Under the pieces are notes generated by a model, which was given only the letters and a program-made list of their open reading frames with translations, was not told where the DNA came from and made no database searches. This document shows, piece by piece, positions 16,822 through 24,106 of a DNA stretch of 58,692 nucleotides; the first letter of the stretch is position 1, and each line of letters begins with the position of its first letter. Both the position numbers and the translations under genes were made by a program. This stretch comes from Chloroflexota bacterium (GTDB lineage Bacteria > Chloroflexota > Anaerolineae > JAAYEA01), in the NCBI GenBank assembly GCA_019873665.1, contig JAIOAV010000016.1, positions 1 through 58,692 of the forward strand, read 5' to 3'.

Positions 16822-17808
16822 CTATCGTATGCCGAGCCCTTGCATTAGCCCGATAAAGTAGCCAACATGCCATGCCTGGCTCATGTGCGACCACTCCGTA
16901 TCTCCCAACAGGCCCACATGATGGTCGGCGACGATGTAGCGGTCGTAGCCGACGTCGCGTAGCGCCCGTAGCGCCGCGACGGCATCCATGTCCCCCTGAT
17001 GAGGAAAAACCTCGGCATATTGCGGCACTTTGCCCCGCACGTTCCGAAAGTGCACGTAAAAGATCTTGTCGCGTTCCCCAAAGTAGCGGATGACTTCCGG
17101 GACATCCTCCCCCGCTTCCTGCATGCATCCCAGGCAGAGCAGCAACCCATTGTATGGGCTGGGAAAGCGCGCGATGAACTCCTTGAAGCCAGCAAAGCTG
17201 TTCAGAACCTGATGTACGCCTCGGTAATAGGCCAGCGGCGGATCGTCGGGATGAGTCGCCAGGCGAACCCTGGCCTCTTCCGCGACGGGGATGATCCGCT
17301 CGTACAGGTATGCCATCCGCTCCCATACCTCTGCCTGTGAGACCTCGCCGGCGGGTGCGTCCATCTGCCCGCCAAAGCGCGCTATGTCAAAGGTATAGAG
17401 ATAGGCTCCACCTGGCCCGTTTGGCACGCGTGCGCCGCCCGTGACTCCTTCGCGCACCCAGTAGGTTACACGCTGATCAATGATTAGCACCGGCGAGGCG
17501 TCAGTATCACGATACGCCTCGCCGATCGCCTGAATCGTGCGGCAGACGTTCTCCGCATCCCGTTCGCGGCCCGGCCGGCCCAGGAGTTGATTCTTGACCA
17601 CCTGCCCGCCGAGGCCCACGCCGGTCAGCTCTAGGTCGTAGCGCGCGAATCGCTCCCGCATCTCGCGCAGCGTGTCAGCAGTGGCGTAGCCCTTCTCTCT
17701 GTAGCCTGGCAACGCCTCACCCCAGATGCTCGCGCCGTCAGCGCCGATCTGCTGGGCGTAGCGCAACCGCTCTTCCGCGCCATTGTGTGACCTCAGGCCG
17801 ATCTTCAT
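16822..17808 (-). CDS. UxuA-like TIM-barrel protein (mannonate dehydratase family)
   Basis: 328 aa. The order of motifs fits the UxuA mannonate dehydratase/xylose isomerase-like barrel: ATHPDDPP in the middle, LLLCLGC with a candidate metal cysteine, HFRNVRG, then FPHQGDMD and a C-terminal HHVG. Mannonate dehydratase removes water from D-mannonate to give 2-keto-3-deoxygluconate, in hexuronate breakdown. No other hexuronate genes are near, so the substrate could differ. The ATG start is followed directly by the first barrel strand (KIGLRSH). Confidence 0.72.
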   Translation of the reverse strand: MKIGLRSHNGAEERLRYAQQIGADGASIWGEALPGYREKGYATADTLREMRERFARYDLELTGVGLGGQVVKNQLLGRPGRERDAENVCRTIQAIGEAYRDTDASPVLIIDQRVTYWVREGVTGGARVPNGPGGAYLYTFDIARFGGQMDAPAGEVSQAEVWERMAYLYERIIPVAEEARVRLATHPDDPPLAYYRGVHQVLNSFAGFKEFIARFPSPYNGLLLCLGCMQEAGEDVPEVIRYFGERDKIFYVHFRNVRGKVPQYAEVFPHQGDMDAVAALRALRDVGYDRYIVADHHVGLLGDTEWSHMSQAWHVGYFIGLMQGLGIR

Positions 17809-17839
17809 CGTCTCTGACCTCCATGCCTATCTCGGCCTG

Positions 17840-17848
17840 ATTATAGCA
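17840..17848 (-). promoter_or_regulatory. extended -10 promoter of the UxuA-like gene
   Basis: Minus strand TGC-TATAAT (17848-17840), 31 nt before the ATG; no consensus -35. Confidence 0.5.
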
Positions 17849-17890
17849 CCGATCACCGCTATGGGCGATGAGCACGCAATCGCCCATCAT

Positions 17891-17918
17891 TTGCGGCACA
17901 TGCGCCCCTGTCTAAAAT
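17891..17918 (+). promoter_or_regulatory. possible promoter of the SagB-like gene
   Basis: TTGCGG (17891-17896), 16-bp spacer, TAAAAT (17913-17918). Both boxes are imperfect. Confidence 0.4.
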
Positions 17919-17970
17919 GGAAAGCGGATCGGCGCGAGCGCGCGTAGATGAGTTGAGGGAAAGGAGAACT

Positions 17971-18702
17971 ATGAGCAAGCCGGGCGTCGGCGATGCCTTC
18001 CAGGAAGAGACCAAATATGTGCGCGGACAGAGTTTCGGCGGCCCGCTGGACTGGTCGCGCCAGCCAGAGACCTACAAGCGCTATCCATCGGCGCCGCGCG
18101 TCACGTTGAGCACGCCGCAGAACCGTGATGGCGCGGGGCTATGGGATTGTATACGCGAGCGGCGGAGCATGCGGCGCTTTAGCGGCAAGACGATGTCGGA
18201 GCCAGAGCTATCGTTGCTGCTCTGGGCCGCACAGGGAATCACACAGGTGCGAGGCGGGCACGCTTTCCGCGCCGCGCCTTCGGCAGGCGCGCTCTACCCT
18301 ATCGAGACCTATCTCTCCATACATAACGTCCAGGGGATTGCGCCAGGCATCTACCATTACGCGGTCGAAACGCACGAGCTGGAACAGCTCAGAACGGGCG
18401 ATTTCCGACTGGCGGCCGCTAGGGCGGCGCTCGATCAGGAGATGGTATATCACAGTAACGTGTTGTTCATCTGGACGGCGGTTTTCGAACGCTCTAAATG
18501 GAAGTACCGACAGCGCGCCTATCGCTATATCTATCTGGATGCGGGGCATATCGCACAGAACGTTGCATTGGGAGCCGTGGCGTTAGGGCTGGGAAGCTGC
18601 CAGATCGCCGCCCTCTTTGATGGCGAGGCCAATGAGATATTGGGGGTGGACGGCACCGCCGAGAGCACCGTCTATATGACTATCGTGGGCAAGATCAATT
18701 AG
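17971..18702 (+). CDS. SagB/ThcOx-type nitroreductase-fold oxidoreductase
   Basis: 243 aa. FMN-dependent nitroreductase fold of the SagB/ThcOx subgroup: RRSMRRFSGKTMSEPELSLLLWAAQG near residue 55, the PSAGALYPIE motif, a YRYIYLDAGHIAQNVALGAVALGLGSC helix and a C-terminal VGK. SagB enzymes oxidise azolines to azoles in peptide natural products, but stand-alone members are common and uncharacterised. No cyclodehydratase or precursor peptide is seen here, so a RiPP role is not supported. The ATG at 17971 has AAAGGAGAA upstream. The DsrE-like gene follows after 10 nt, its ribosome site overlapping this stop codon. Confidence 0.85.
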   Translation: MSKPGVGDAFQEETKYVRGQSFGGPLDWSRQPETYKRYPSAPRVTLSTPQNRDGAGLWDCIRERRSMRRFSGKTMSEPELSLLLWAAQGITQVRGGHAFRAAPSAGALYPIETYLSIHNVQGIAPGIYHYAVETHELEQLRTGDFRLAAARAALDQEMVYHSNVLFIWTAVFERSKWKYRQRAYRYIYLDAGHIAQNVALGAVALGLGSCQIAALFDGEANEILGVDGTAESTVYMTIVGKIN

Positions 18703-18712
18703 GAGGCAAGCG

Positions 18713-19066
18713 GTGAACAAGGTTGCGCTAGTGTTGATGGCCGGGCTAGAGATGCCCTGCCGATTAGTGCACACCTTTATCTGGGCGCTGGATATCGTCG
18801 CCCGTGGCGGAGAGGCCACGATCATCCTAGAAGGCGAGTCGCCGCGCTGGCTGCTCCTCCTCCCCGATCCGCAGCACGGACGACACCTGTTGTACCAGAG
18901 AGTGAAAGAAAGTGGCCTGATTGTGGCCGTGTGCAAGGCGTGTGCCACACAGGCGCAGGCGCTCGCCGCCACGGCGGAGGAAGGGCTGCCGTTGGTGTAC
19001 GATGCCTCTGGCCATGTCAGCCTGGCGCCGTATCTGGAGGCTGGCTATCGGGTACTGATTGTCTAG
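18713..19066 (+). CDS. DsrE-like family protein
   Basis: 117 aa. The N-terminal VALVLMAG strand, an alternating helix-strand pattern (ALDIVARGGEATIILEG) and the central VCKACA cysteine pair fit small DsrE/DsrF-fold proteins, which often handle persulfide sulfur or redox signals. The start is GTG, placed 7 nt after AGGAGG that overlaps the SagB-like stop. Co-expression with the flavoenzyme is therefore almost certain; a joint redox function is inference only. Confidence 0.68.
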   Translation: MNKVALVLMAGLEMPCRLVHTFIWALDIVARGGEATIILEGESPRWLLLLPDPQHGRHLLYQRVKESGLIVAVCKACATQAQALAATAEEGLPLVYDASGHVSLAPYLEAGYRVLIV

Positions 19067-19089
19067 CTGCTGTCTGTGGGTAAGGAGAA

Positions 19090-19126
19090 AAGAGGTCCAA
19101 CGCAAGATATCGTTGGGCTTCTTTCT
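19090..19126. terminator. bidirectional terminator between DsrE-like and ABC genes
   Basis: A 13-bp stem with two G-T pairs (19090-19102 with 19111-19123), 8-nt loop, with T-rich flanks on both strands. It closes both convergent units. Confidence 0.75.
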
Positions 19127-19141
19127 GTTCGGACTGATCAA

Positions 19142-20938
19142 TCAGCTCTGGAGTGCGTACTGCTGCTGATAGAGCCCGGCGTAGATGCCATTGGCCGCCA
19201 GCAGCTCCTCGTGGGTACCCGTTTCCACGATCTCGCCGCCGCTGATCACGCAGATCATGTCCGCTTCGCGGATCGTGGAGAGACGATGCGCGATAACGAG
19301 CGAAGTCCGGCCCTTCAGGAGACGGCGGAGCGCATCCTGGATCAGCACCTCGGTGCGCGTGTCCACGCTGGAAGTCGCTTCATCTAGGATCAAGATGCGC
19401 GGGTTGGCCAAGATCGCTCTGGCAAAGCAGATGAGCTGCCGCTGTCCCTGCGAGAGGTTGACGCCTCCCTCCATAATAGGGGTGGCGTATCCCTCTGGCA
19501 GCGTCATGATGAATTCGTGCGCATTCGCCAGCCGGGCTGCCTCTTCGACCTCCGCGTCGGTGGCGTCGGGACGACTAAAGCGGATGTTGTCGGCAATGGT
19601 CGTCTGGAAGAGAAACGGCTCTTGTGGCACGATTCCCAGTTGTGAGCGCAGAGAGCGCAGCGTCACCCCGTGAATGTCGTGGCCATCAACCAGAATGCGC
19701 CCCTGGATTGGGTCGTAGAAGCGCGCGACGAGGCTGGCGATGGTGGTTTTGCCTGCCCCCGTTGGTCCCACCAATGCCACCGTCGCGCCTGCCGGGATAT
19801 CCAGATTTACATCGCGTAGGACCGGCACATCCTTCTCATATGCGAAGGTTACATGCTCGAACTTGACGTGCCCTTCGATCGGCGGCAGCGGCTCGGCCCC
19901 GGGCACATCATCCAGGTCGATCGGCTCATCCAGCAGTGAGAACACGCGCTCGCCGCCGGCCATCGCCGCTTGGAAGGTGGTATACACCTGGCTCAGGTCG
20001 CGGATCGGCTGGAAGAAGCGTGTTACATAGGTGATGAACGCCACCACTGTGCCCAGCGTCAGGTCTCCTTTGGCCACCCACGTGCCGCCTGCCCAGAGCA
20101 CGATCACCACCGCTAGCGTGCCCAGGAGATCGGAGACAGGCAGAAAGATGAAGGATAATGTCATCGCCCGAATGTTCGAATCTCGATTCGCCGCATTGAG
20201 CTCTTCGAAGTGGCGACCGGTCATCTCTTCCTGGGCAAACGCCTGGACGACCCGCATGCCGGCGATGTTCTCTGCCAAATCGCCCGTCATGGCCCCGATC
20301 TTTTCCCTCGTATCCCGGTAAGCCTGCTTGGCATAGCGGGAGAAGATAACGGTCGCCAGCACCATTACCGGTAACACCGAGAAGGTCAAGAGCGCCAGGC
20401 GGGGGCTCATGATCACCATCAGGGTGATCGTCCCGATGAGCAAAACGGCATCCCCCAGGAGGCTGATAAAGCCGCTAGCGATCAGCTCGTTGATGACGCC
20501 GACATCGTTCAGGATGCGTGAGATGAGGACGCCGACGATGTGACGGCCATGGAAAGCCAGCGACAGGCGCTGCAGATGGGAGAAGAGCTGGGCGCGCATC
20601 GTGAAAAGGATGCGTTGCCCCACCCACGAGAGGATATAGTTCTGTCGCGATGTCGCCACATAGTTGAGCGCATGGACGCCCGCGGCGACGAGGGAGATGC
20701 GCAGCAGTCCGGCCACATCGCTCCGTTTGATGTACGTGTCAATGGCGATCTTGACCAGGTAGGGCGACAGGAGAGCGAGGCCGGTCGAGACCAATGTCAG
20801 AACCGCTGCCAGCGCCATTTTCCCCCAGTGTGGCGAGAGATAGGCGGCCAGACGACCCATGACATGTGGATCAAAGACGGCTCCCTCCTCGTCGTGATAG
20901 CCGCCGATCAGCCCCCGCGGGCCGGTATGCATACCCAT
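19142..20938 (-). CDS. ABC exporter half-transporter, subunit with consensus Walker B
   Basis: 598 aa: six-helix ABC type IV exporter membrane domain (about 25-320) followed by a nucleotide-binding domain with Walker A GPTGAGKTT, signature LSQGQRQ, Walker B ILILDEATSSVD and an AHRLST switch histidine. The catalytic glutamate is present but the signature is LSQGQ instead of LSGGQ. Together with the upstream subunit this is the mark of an asymmetric heterodimeric exporter. The ATG at 20938 has AGGAGG overlapping the upstream stop. Substrate unknown; control by the adjacent MarR protein suggests drugs or other toxic compounds. Confidence 0.9.
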   Translation of the reverse strand: MGMHTGPRGLIGGYHDEEGAVFDPHVMGRLAAYLSPHWGKMALAAVLTLVSTGLALLSPYLVKIAIDTYIKRSDVAGLLRISLVAAGVHALNYVATSRQNYILSWVGQRILFTMRAQLFSHLQRLSLAFHGRHIVGVLISRILNDVGVINELIASGFISLLGDAVLLIGTITLMVIMSPRLALLTFSVLPVMVLATVIFSRYAKQAYRDTREKIGAMTGDLAENIAGMRVVQAFAQEEMTGRHFEELNAANRDSNIRAMTLSFIFLPVSDLLGTLAVVIVLWAGGTWVAKGDLTLGTVVAFITYVTRFFQPIRDLSQVYTTFQAAMAGGERVFSLLDEPIDLDDVPGAEPLPPIEGHVKFEHVTFAYEKDVPVLRDVNLDIPAGATVALVGPTGAGKTTIASLVARFYDPIQGRILVDGHDIHGVTLRSLRSQLGIVPQEPFLFQTTIADNIRFSRPDATDAEVEEAARLANAHEFIMTLPEGYATPIMEGGVNLSQGQRQLICFARAILANPRILILDEATSSVDTRTEVLIQDALRRLLKGRTSLVIAHRLSTIREADMICVISGGEIVETGTHEELLAANGIYAGLYQQQYALQS

Positions 20939-20948
20939 GCCTGTCCTC

Positions 20949-22703
20949 CTAGTCCGCCGCCACCGGACTCGGCTGACGGTCCGGGTTGAGCTGTGAGTAA
21001 AAGATCTCGGCATAGATGCCGCTTTCGCGCAATAGGTCTTCATGTTTGCCTTGCGCCACCAAGCGCCCGTGGTCCAGCACCAGGATCAAGTCGGCATTCC
21101 GCACACTGGAGAGGCGTTGCGCGATGACAAAGCTGGTGCGTCCTTCCATCAGTCGGTCCAATGCCTGCTGGATCTGGCGTTCGGTTTCGACATCCACGCT
21201 GGAGGTGGAATCATCGAGAATCAAGATGCGCGGGTCTACCAGCAGTGCGCGCGCGATGGCAATACGCTGCCGCTGCCCGCCGGAGAGCGTTACCCCTCGC
21301 TCGCCTACGAGGGTATCATAACCCTGCGGGAAGGACATGATAAAGTCGTGTGCCGCAGCGGCCTTGGCGGCGGCAATCATCTCTTCTTCCGTCGTCTCTG
21401 GCCGACCAAAGGTGAGGTTCTCGCGGATGGAGGCGGCAAAGAGGCGCGTCTCTTGCAGCACAATGCCGATCTGGCGTCGCAGCGAGTCAATAGTCACGTC
21501 CTTGATGTTATGCCCGTCAATGCGTATGCTCCCCTCGCTGCAATCATAGAAGCGAGGGATCAGGTTGATGATAGTGCTCTTGCCCGAACCAGTGGCTCCC
21601 AGGATGGCGATCACCTGGCCGGGCTGTGCCTGGAAGGAGACATCGCGCAGCACGGGCTGGGCAGAGCCAAAATAGCGGAAGGTTACGTGGTCGAACTCGA
21701 CAGCGCCTTGCAGACGGGGCAGCGTATAGGCATTTGGCGACTCTTTGACCTCCGATTCGGCATCCAGGATCTCAAAGATCCGCTCTCCGGATGCCTGCGC
21801 CTGGGAAAGCATCGAGACGAGAAAGCCGAGACGGCGCATCGGCGACACGAGCTGCAGGAGGTAGCTGTTGAAAGCCACCAATTCACCCAGCGTGAGTTGC
21901 CCGTTGATGACCAGCCTGCCGCCATACCAGAGGATGAAAACGGTCCCCAGGCTGGCGATCAGGTCGAGCAACGGGCCGTAATTGGAACGCGCTCTGGCCG
22001 CCCGCATGTTTGTGTCGAAAAGCACCTCGTTCTGATCTTTGAAGCGCTGGATCTCGGCGTCTTCTTGGGCAAACGCCTTGACGATGCGCAGGCCAGTCAG
22101 ATTGTCTTGGATGCGCGTCGTCAGGTCGCCCAGCTGGTTCTGTGCCAGGCGGAAGAGAGGCCGCACGCGAGAGCTAAAGCGTTGCGCCACGATCACCAGG
22201 ATCGGCAGCGTCATCAGCGATAGAACGGCCAGTTGCCAGTTCTTGCTGATCAGGATGATAGCTGTGCCGAGGAACAGCACCGCTGAATCCACTAGGCGCA
22301 GCAGGCCGCGGCCGGTAAGAAAGCGGATGCGCTCCACGTCGCTGGTGGCGCGGGAGAGCAGCTGCCCTGTTTGAGCGCGGTCGTGATAACTAAAGGAAAG
22401 ACGCTGCAACTTCTGATAGATGGCATTGCGAAAGTCATAGGCGATGTACTGCGAGATCCATTCCGTCAGGTATCCCTGCGCAAAGTTCAACACGCCGCGC
22501 GCCAGATCAACGCCGATCAGTGCCATACTCAGCAGTGCTAGCAAGCGAAAGTCTCTCGCCCGGATCCCGTCGTCCACGATCCTTTCGATCAGCAGAGGGG
22601 TAAAAAGCTGCAGGCCGTTGATCGCCAGCAGGTTGACGTAGGCAAAAGCCTCACGGAAAGCATACGGTTTCATCCACTGCATGATACGCCAGATTGTCTG
22701 CAC
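20949..22703 (-). CDS. ABC exporter half-transporter, subunit with degenerate Walker B
   Basis: 584 aa: six membrane helices (about 15-300) and an ATPase domain with Walker A GATGSGKST, signature LSGGQRQR and Walker B ILILDDSTSSVD. The catalytic Glu after Walker B is replaced by Asp and the switch histidine by Gln (AQRLSS). In a heterodimer this half contributes the degenerate ATP site together with the LSQGQ signature of its partner, as in TM287/288-type exporters. The start is GTG 22703 with a GGAG about 10 nt upstream; an ATG 7 codons later is possible. It lies 26 nt after marR in the same unit. Confidence 0.9.
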   Translation of the reverse strand: MQTIWRIMQWMKPYAFREAFAYVNLLAINGLQLFTPLLIERIVDDGIRARDFRLLALLSMALIGVDLARGVLNFAQGYLTEWISQYIAYDFRNAIYQKLQRLSFSYHDRAQTGQLLSRATSDVERIRFLTGRGLLRLVDSAVLFLGTAIILISKNWQLAVLSLMTLPILVIVAQRFSSRVRPLFRLAQNQLGDLTTRIQDNLTGLRIVKAFAQEDAEIQRFKDQNEVLFDTNMRAARARSNYGPLLDLIASLGTVFILWYGGRLVINGQLTLGELVAFNSYLLQLVSPMRRLGFLVSMLSQAQASGERIFEILDAESEVKESPNAYTLPRLQGAVEFDHVTFRYFGSAQPVLRDVSFQAQPGQVIAILGATGSGKSTIINLIPRFYDCSEGSIRIDGHNIKDVTIDSLRRQIGIVLQETRLFAASIRENLTFGRPETTEEEMIAAAKAAAAHDFIMSFPQGYDTLVGERGVTLSGGQRQRIAIARALLVDPRILILDDSTSSVDVETERQIQQALDRLMEGRTSFVIAQRLSSVRNADLILVLDHGRLVAQGKHEDLLRESGIYAEIFYSQLNPDRQPSPVAAD

Positions 22704-22729
22704 AGTTCACACTCCGTGTTGTGGAATGA

Positions 22730-23194
22730 TCAGAAGCTCACTTGATCAACATCCAGGAGATCCGCCAGGCGCTCAATTGCCTGCGCGATATCGGCCATCT
22801 CTTGCGGCGAGAGCGCCTCTACCCGGGCGCGCATCAAGCCGATGCCCGCAAGTGGCGCGCGCGCAACAAGGTCTTGTCCGGCTTCCGTCAGGCTGACGCG
22901 CACGACCCGGTTGTCTTGCTGACAGCGTGTGCGCGTCGCCAGCCCTTTCTCCTCGAGCTTGGCGACAAGTTCGGAGGTGGAGCTATCGCTGATGTGCAAA
23001 TAGTCGCTTAGCTCGCCAATGGTGGAGCCGTCGAAGCGCTTCAGGTAGCGGAGCGCGGACAACTGCCGCCCCGATACGCCGAACTCGCTGGCGATCGCCT
23101 GCGAAGACCGGTGCAAGTAGCGGTAGATGTCGAGAAAGCGTGCGACGATGGCGGCAGACTCTCGGTATCTGCTGTCTGGGGCATCGTGCGACAT
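22730..23194 (-). CDS. MarR-family transcriptional regulator
   Basis: 154 aa. Winged helix-turn-helix of the MarR type: recognition region STIGELSDYLHISDSSTSELVAKLEEKGLATRTR, wing DNRVVRVSLTEAG, flanked by dimerisation helices. It heads the unit with the two exporter halves, and direct repeats lie between its own -35 and -10 boxes, so it is probably an autorepressor released by a transported ligand. ATG at 23194 preceded by GAAAGAGG. Confidence 0.9.
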   Translation of the reverse strand: MSHDAPDSRYRESAAIVARFLDIYRYLHRSSQAIASEFGVSGRQLSALRYLKRFDGSTIGELSDYLHISDSSTSELVAKLEEKGLATRTRCQQDNRVVRVSLTEAGQDLVARAPLAGIGLMRARVEALSPQEMADIAQAIERLADLLDVDQVSF

Positions 23195-23225
23195 GTCAAC
23201 CTCTTTCTGAGATATCTCGCTACCA

Positions 23226-23256
23226 AATATTTCGGAAACGAATATTTCGGAGTCAA
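23226..23256 (-). promoter_or_regulatory. marR promoter with direct-repeat operator
   Basis: An 11-bp element (plus strand AATATTTCGGA) occurs at 23226-23236 and 23241-23251, a period of 15 bp. A -35 box TTGACT is at 23256-23251 on the minus strand; the -10 is AT-rich but poor (AAATAT about 18 bp downstream). Repressor bound here would block the promoter. Confidence 0.6.
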
Positions 23257-23320
23257 ATTTTACGCCGATTCACTGAGGCAGTCAAGTCGGCTTGATCAGC
23301 TTGATGCAAGGGGTGACACT

Positions 23321-23348
23321 TTGACATACGGTTGCGACCGCTTATAAT
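23321..23348 (+). promoter_or_regulatory. promoter of the PAP2 phosphatase gene
   Basis: TTGACA (23321-23326), 16-bp spacer, TATAAT (23343-23348). Confidence 0.85.
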
Positions 23349-23401
23349 CTCTGCCATCTCTTCATAGGGCATACACGCAGACCACACAATAGGGCAGGGC
23401 T

Positions 23402-24106
23402 GTGCACGAACTCGACCTCACTTCTACCGCGGAGGGGCGGCTGGTGCTGGCGGCACTTTTCCTGTTCGCCCTCTTTGTCATCCTCGCCGTGTTGGCGCTG
23501 ACAGGACAAACGCGTGCGCTTGATCTCGCCATCAGTCGCCGACTGTATCCGCCCGTCTTTGCCGAGCGCGGCTCAACGATCCGCGCGATCCACTCCTGGG
23601 GGCCGCCAGGGATCTATCTCGTGTGCGCGCTCTTTGCCTTTCACCTGGCGCGCCACAGTCGCCAGGTTGATGCTGTCGCGCTGACCCTTTGTCTGGTTGG
23701 CGCCGATGCGCAGAGCCTGATCTGGAAAGGGGTTCTTCGTCAGGCGCGTCCTGATATCTATACCGATTTCGTGCAGTTGCGCACCTTTGGCTTTCCCAGC
23801 GGCCATGCCATCACCTCGCTGGCTGTCTATGGCATGTTGAGCTTGCTGCTGACGGAGCGGCTGCCCGACCGCCGGGCCAAGCTCATCTGGCGGGTTGACG
23901 CATTGCTGCTGGCCTTGATCATTGGCCTGTCCCGGGTCGTGGGGGGAGTGCACTGGCCGTCAGATGTATTGGGGGGCCTGCTCTATGGCGGGGCGTGGCT
24001 ATGCGTGTCGTTGGTGATCCTTTCCCGCCTGCGGCGACGAGCCTGCTGGCAGCGCCAGCGGCTGGCCAAAGGGCGTGAAGACGCTAACCCAGCAGACGAT
24101 TGTTGA
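23402..24106 (+). CDS. PAP2-family membrane phosphatase
   Basis: 234 aa, about six membrane helices. The three acid phosphatase motifs are present in order: KGVLRQARP, FPSGHA and SRVVGGVHWPSD. Such enzymes dephosphorylate undecaprenyl diphosphate or phosphatidate on the outer membrane face; which of these applies is unclear. Start GTG 23402 follows AGGGCAGGG closely. Its 3' end overlaps that of glnE by 23 bp on the opposite strand. Confidence 0.87.
   Translation: MHELDLTSTAEGRLVLAALFLFALFVILAVLALTGQTRALDLAISRRLYPPVFAERGSTIRAIHSWGPPGIYLVCALFAFHLARHSRQVDAVALTLCLVGADAQSLIWKGVLRQARPDIYTDFVQLRTFGFPSGHAITSLAVYGMLSLLLTERLPDRRAKLIWRVDALLLALIIGLSRVVGGVHWPSDVLGGLLYGGAWLCVSLVILSRLRRRACWQRQRLAKGREDANPADDC

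Noticed and set aside
17971..19066. RiPP azole biosynthetic cluster
   Set aside because: Only a SagB-like gene is present; no cyclodehydratase, docking protein or precursor peptide. The nearby exporter is a separate, convergent, MarR-controlled unit.
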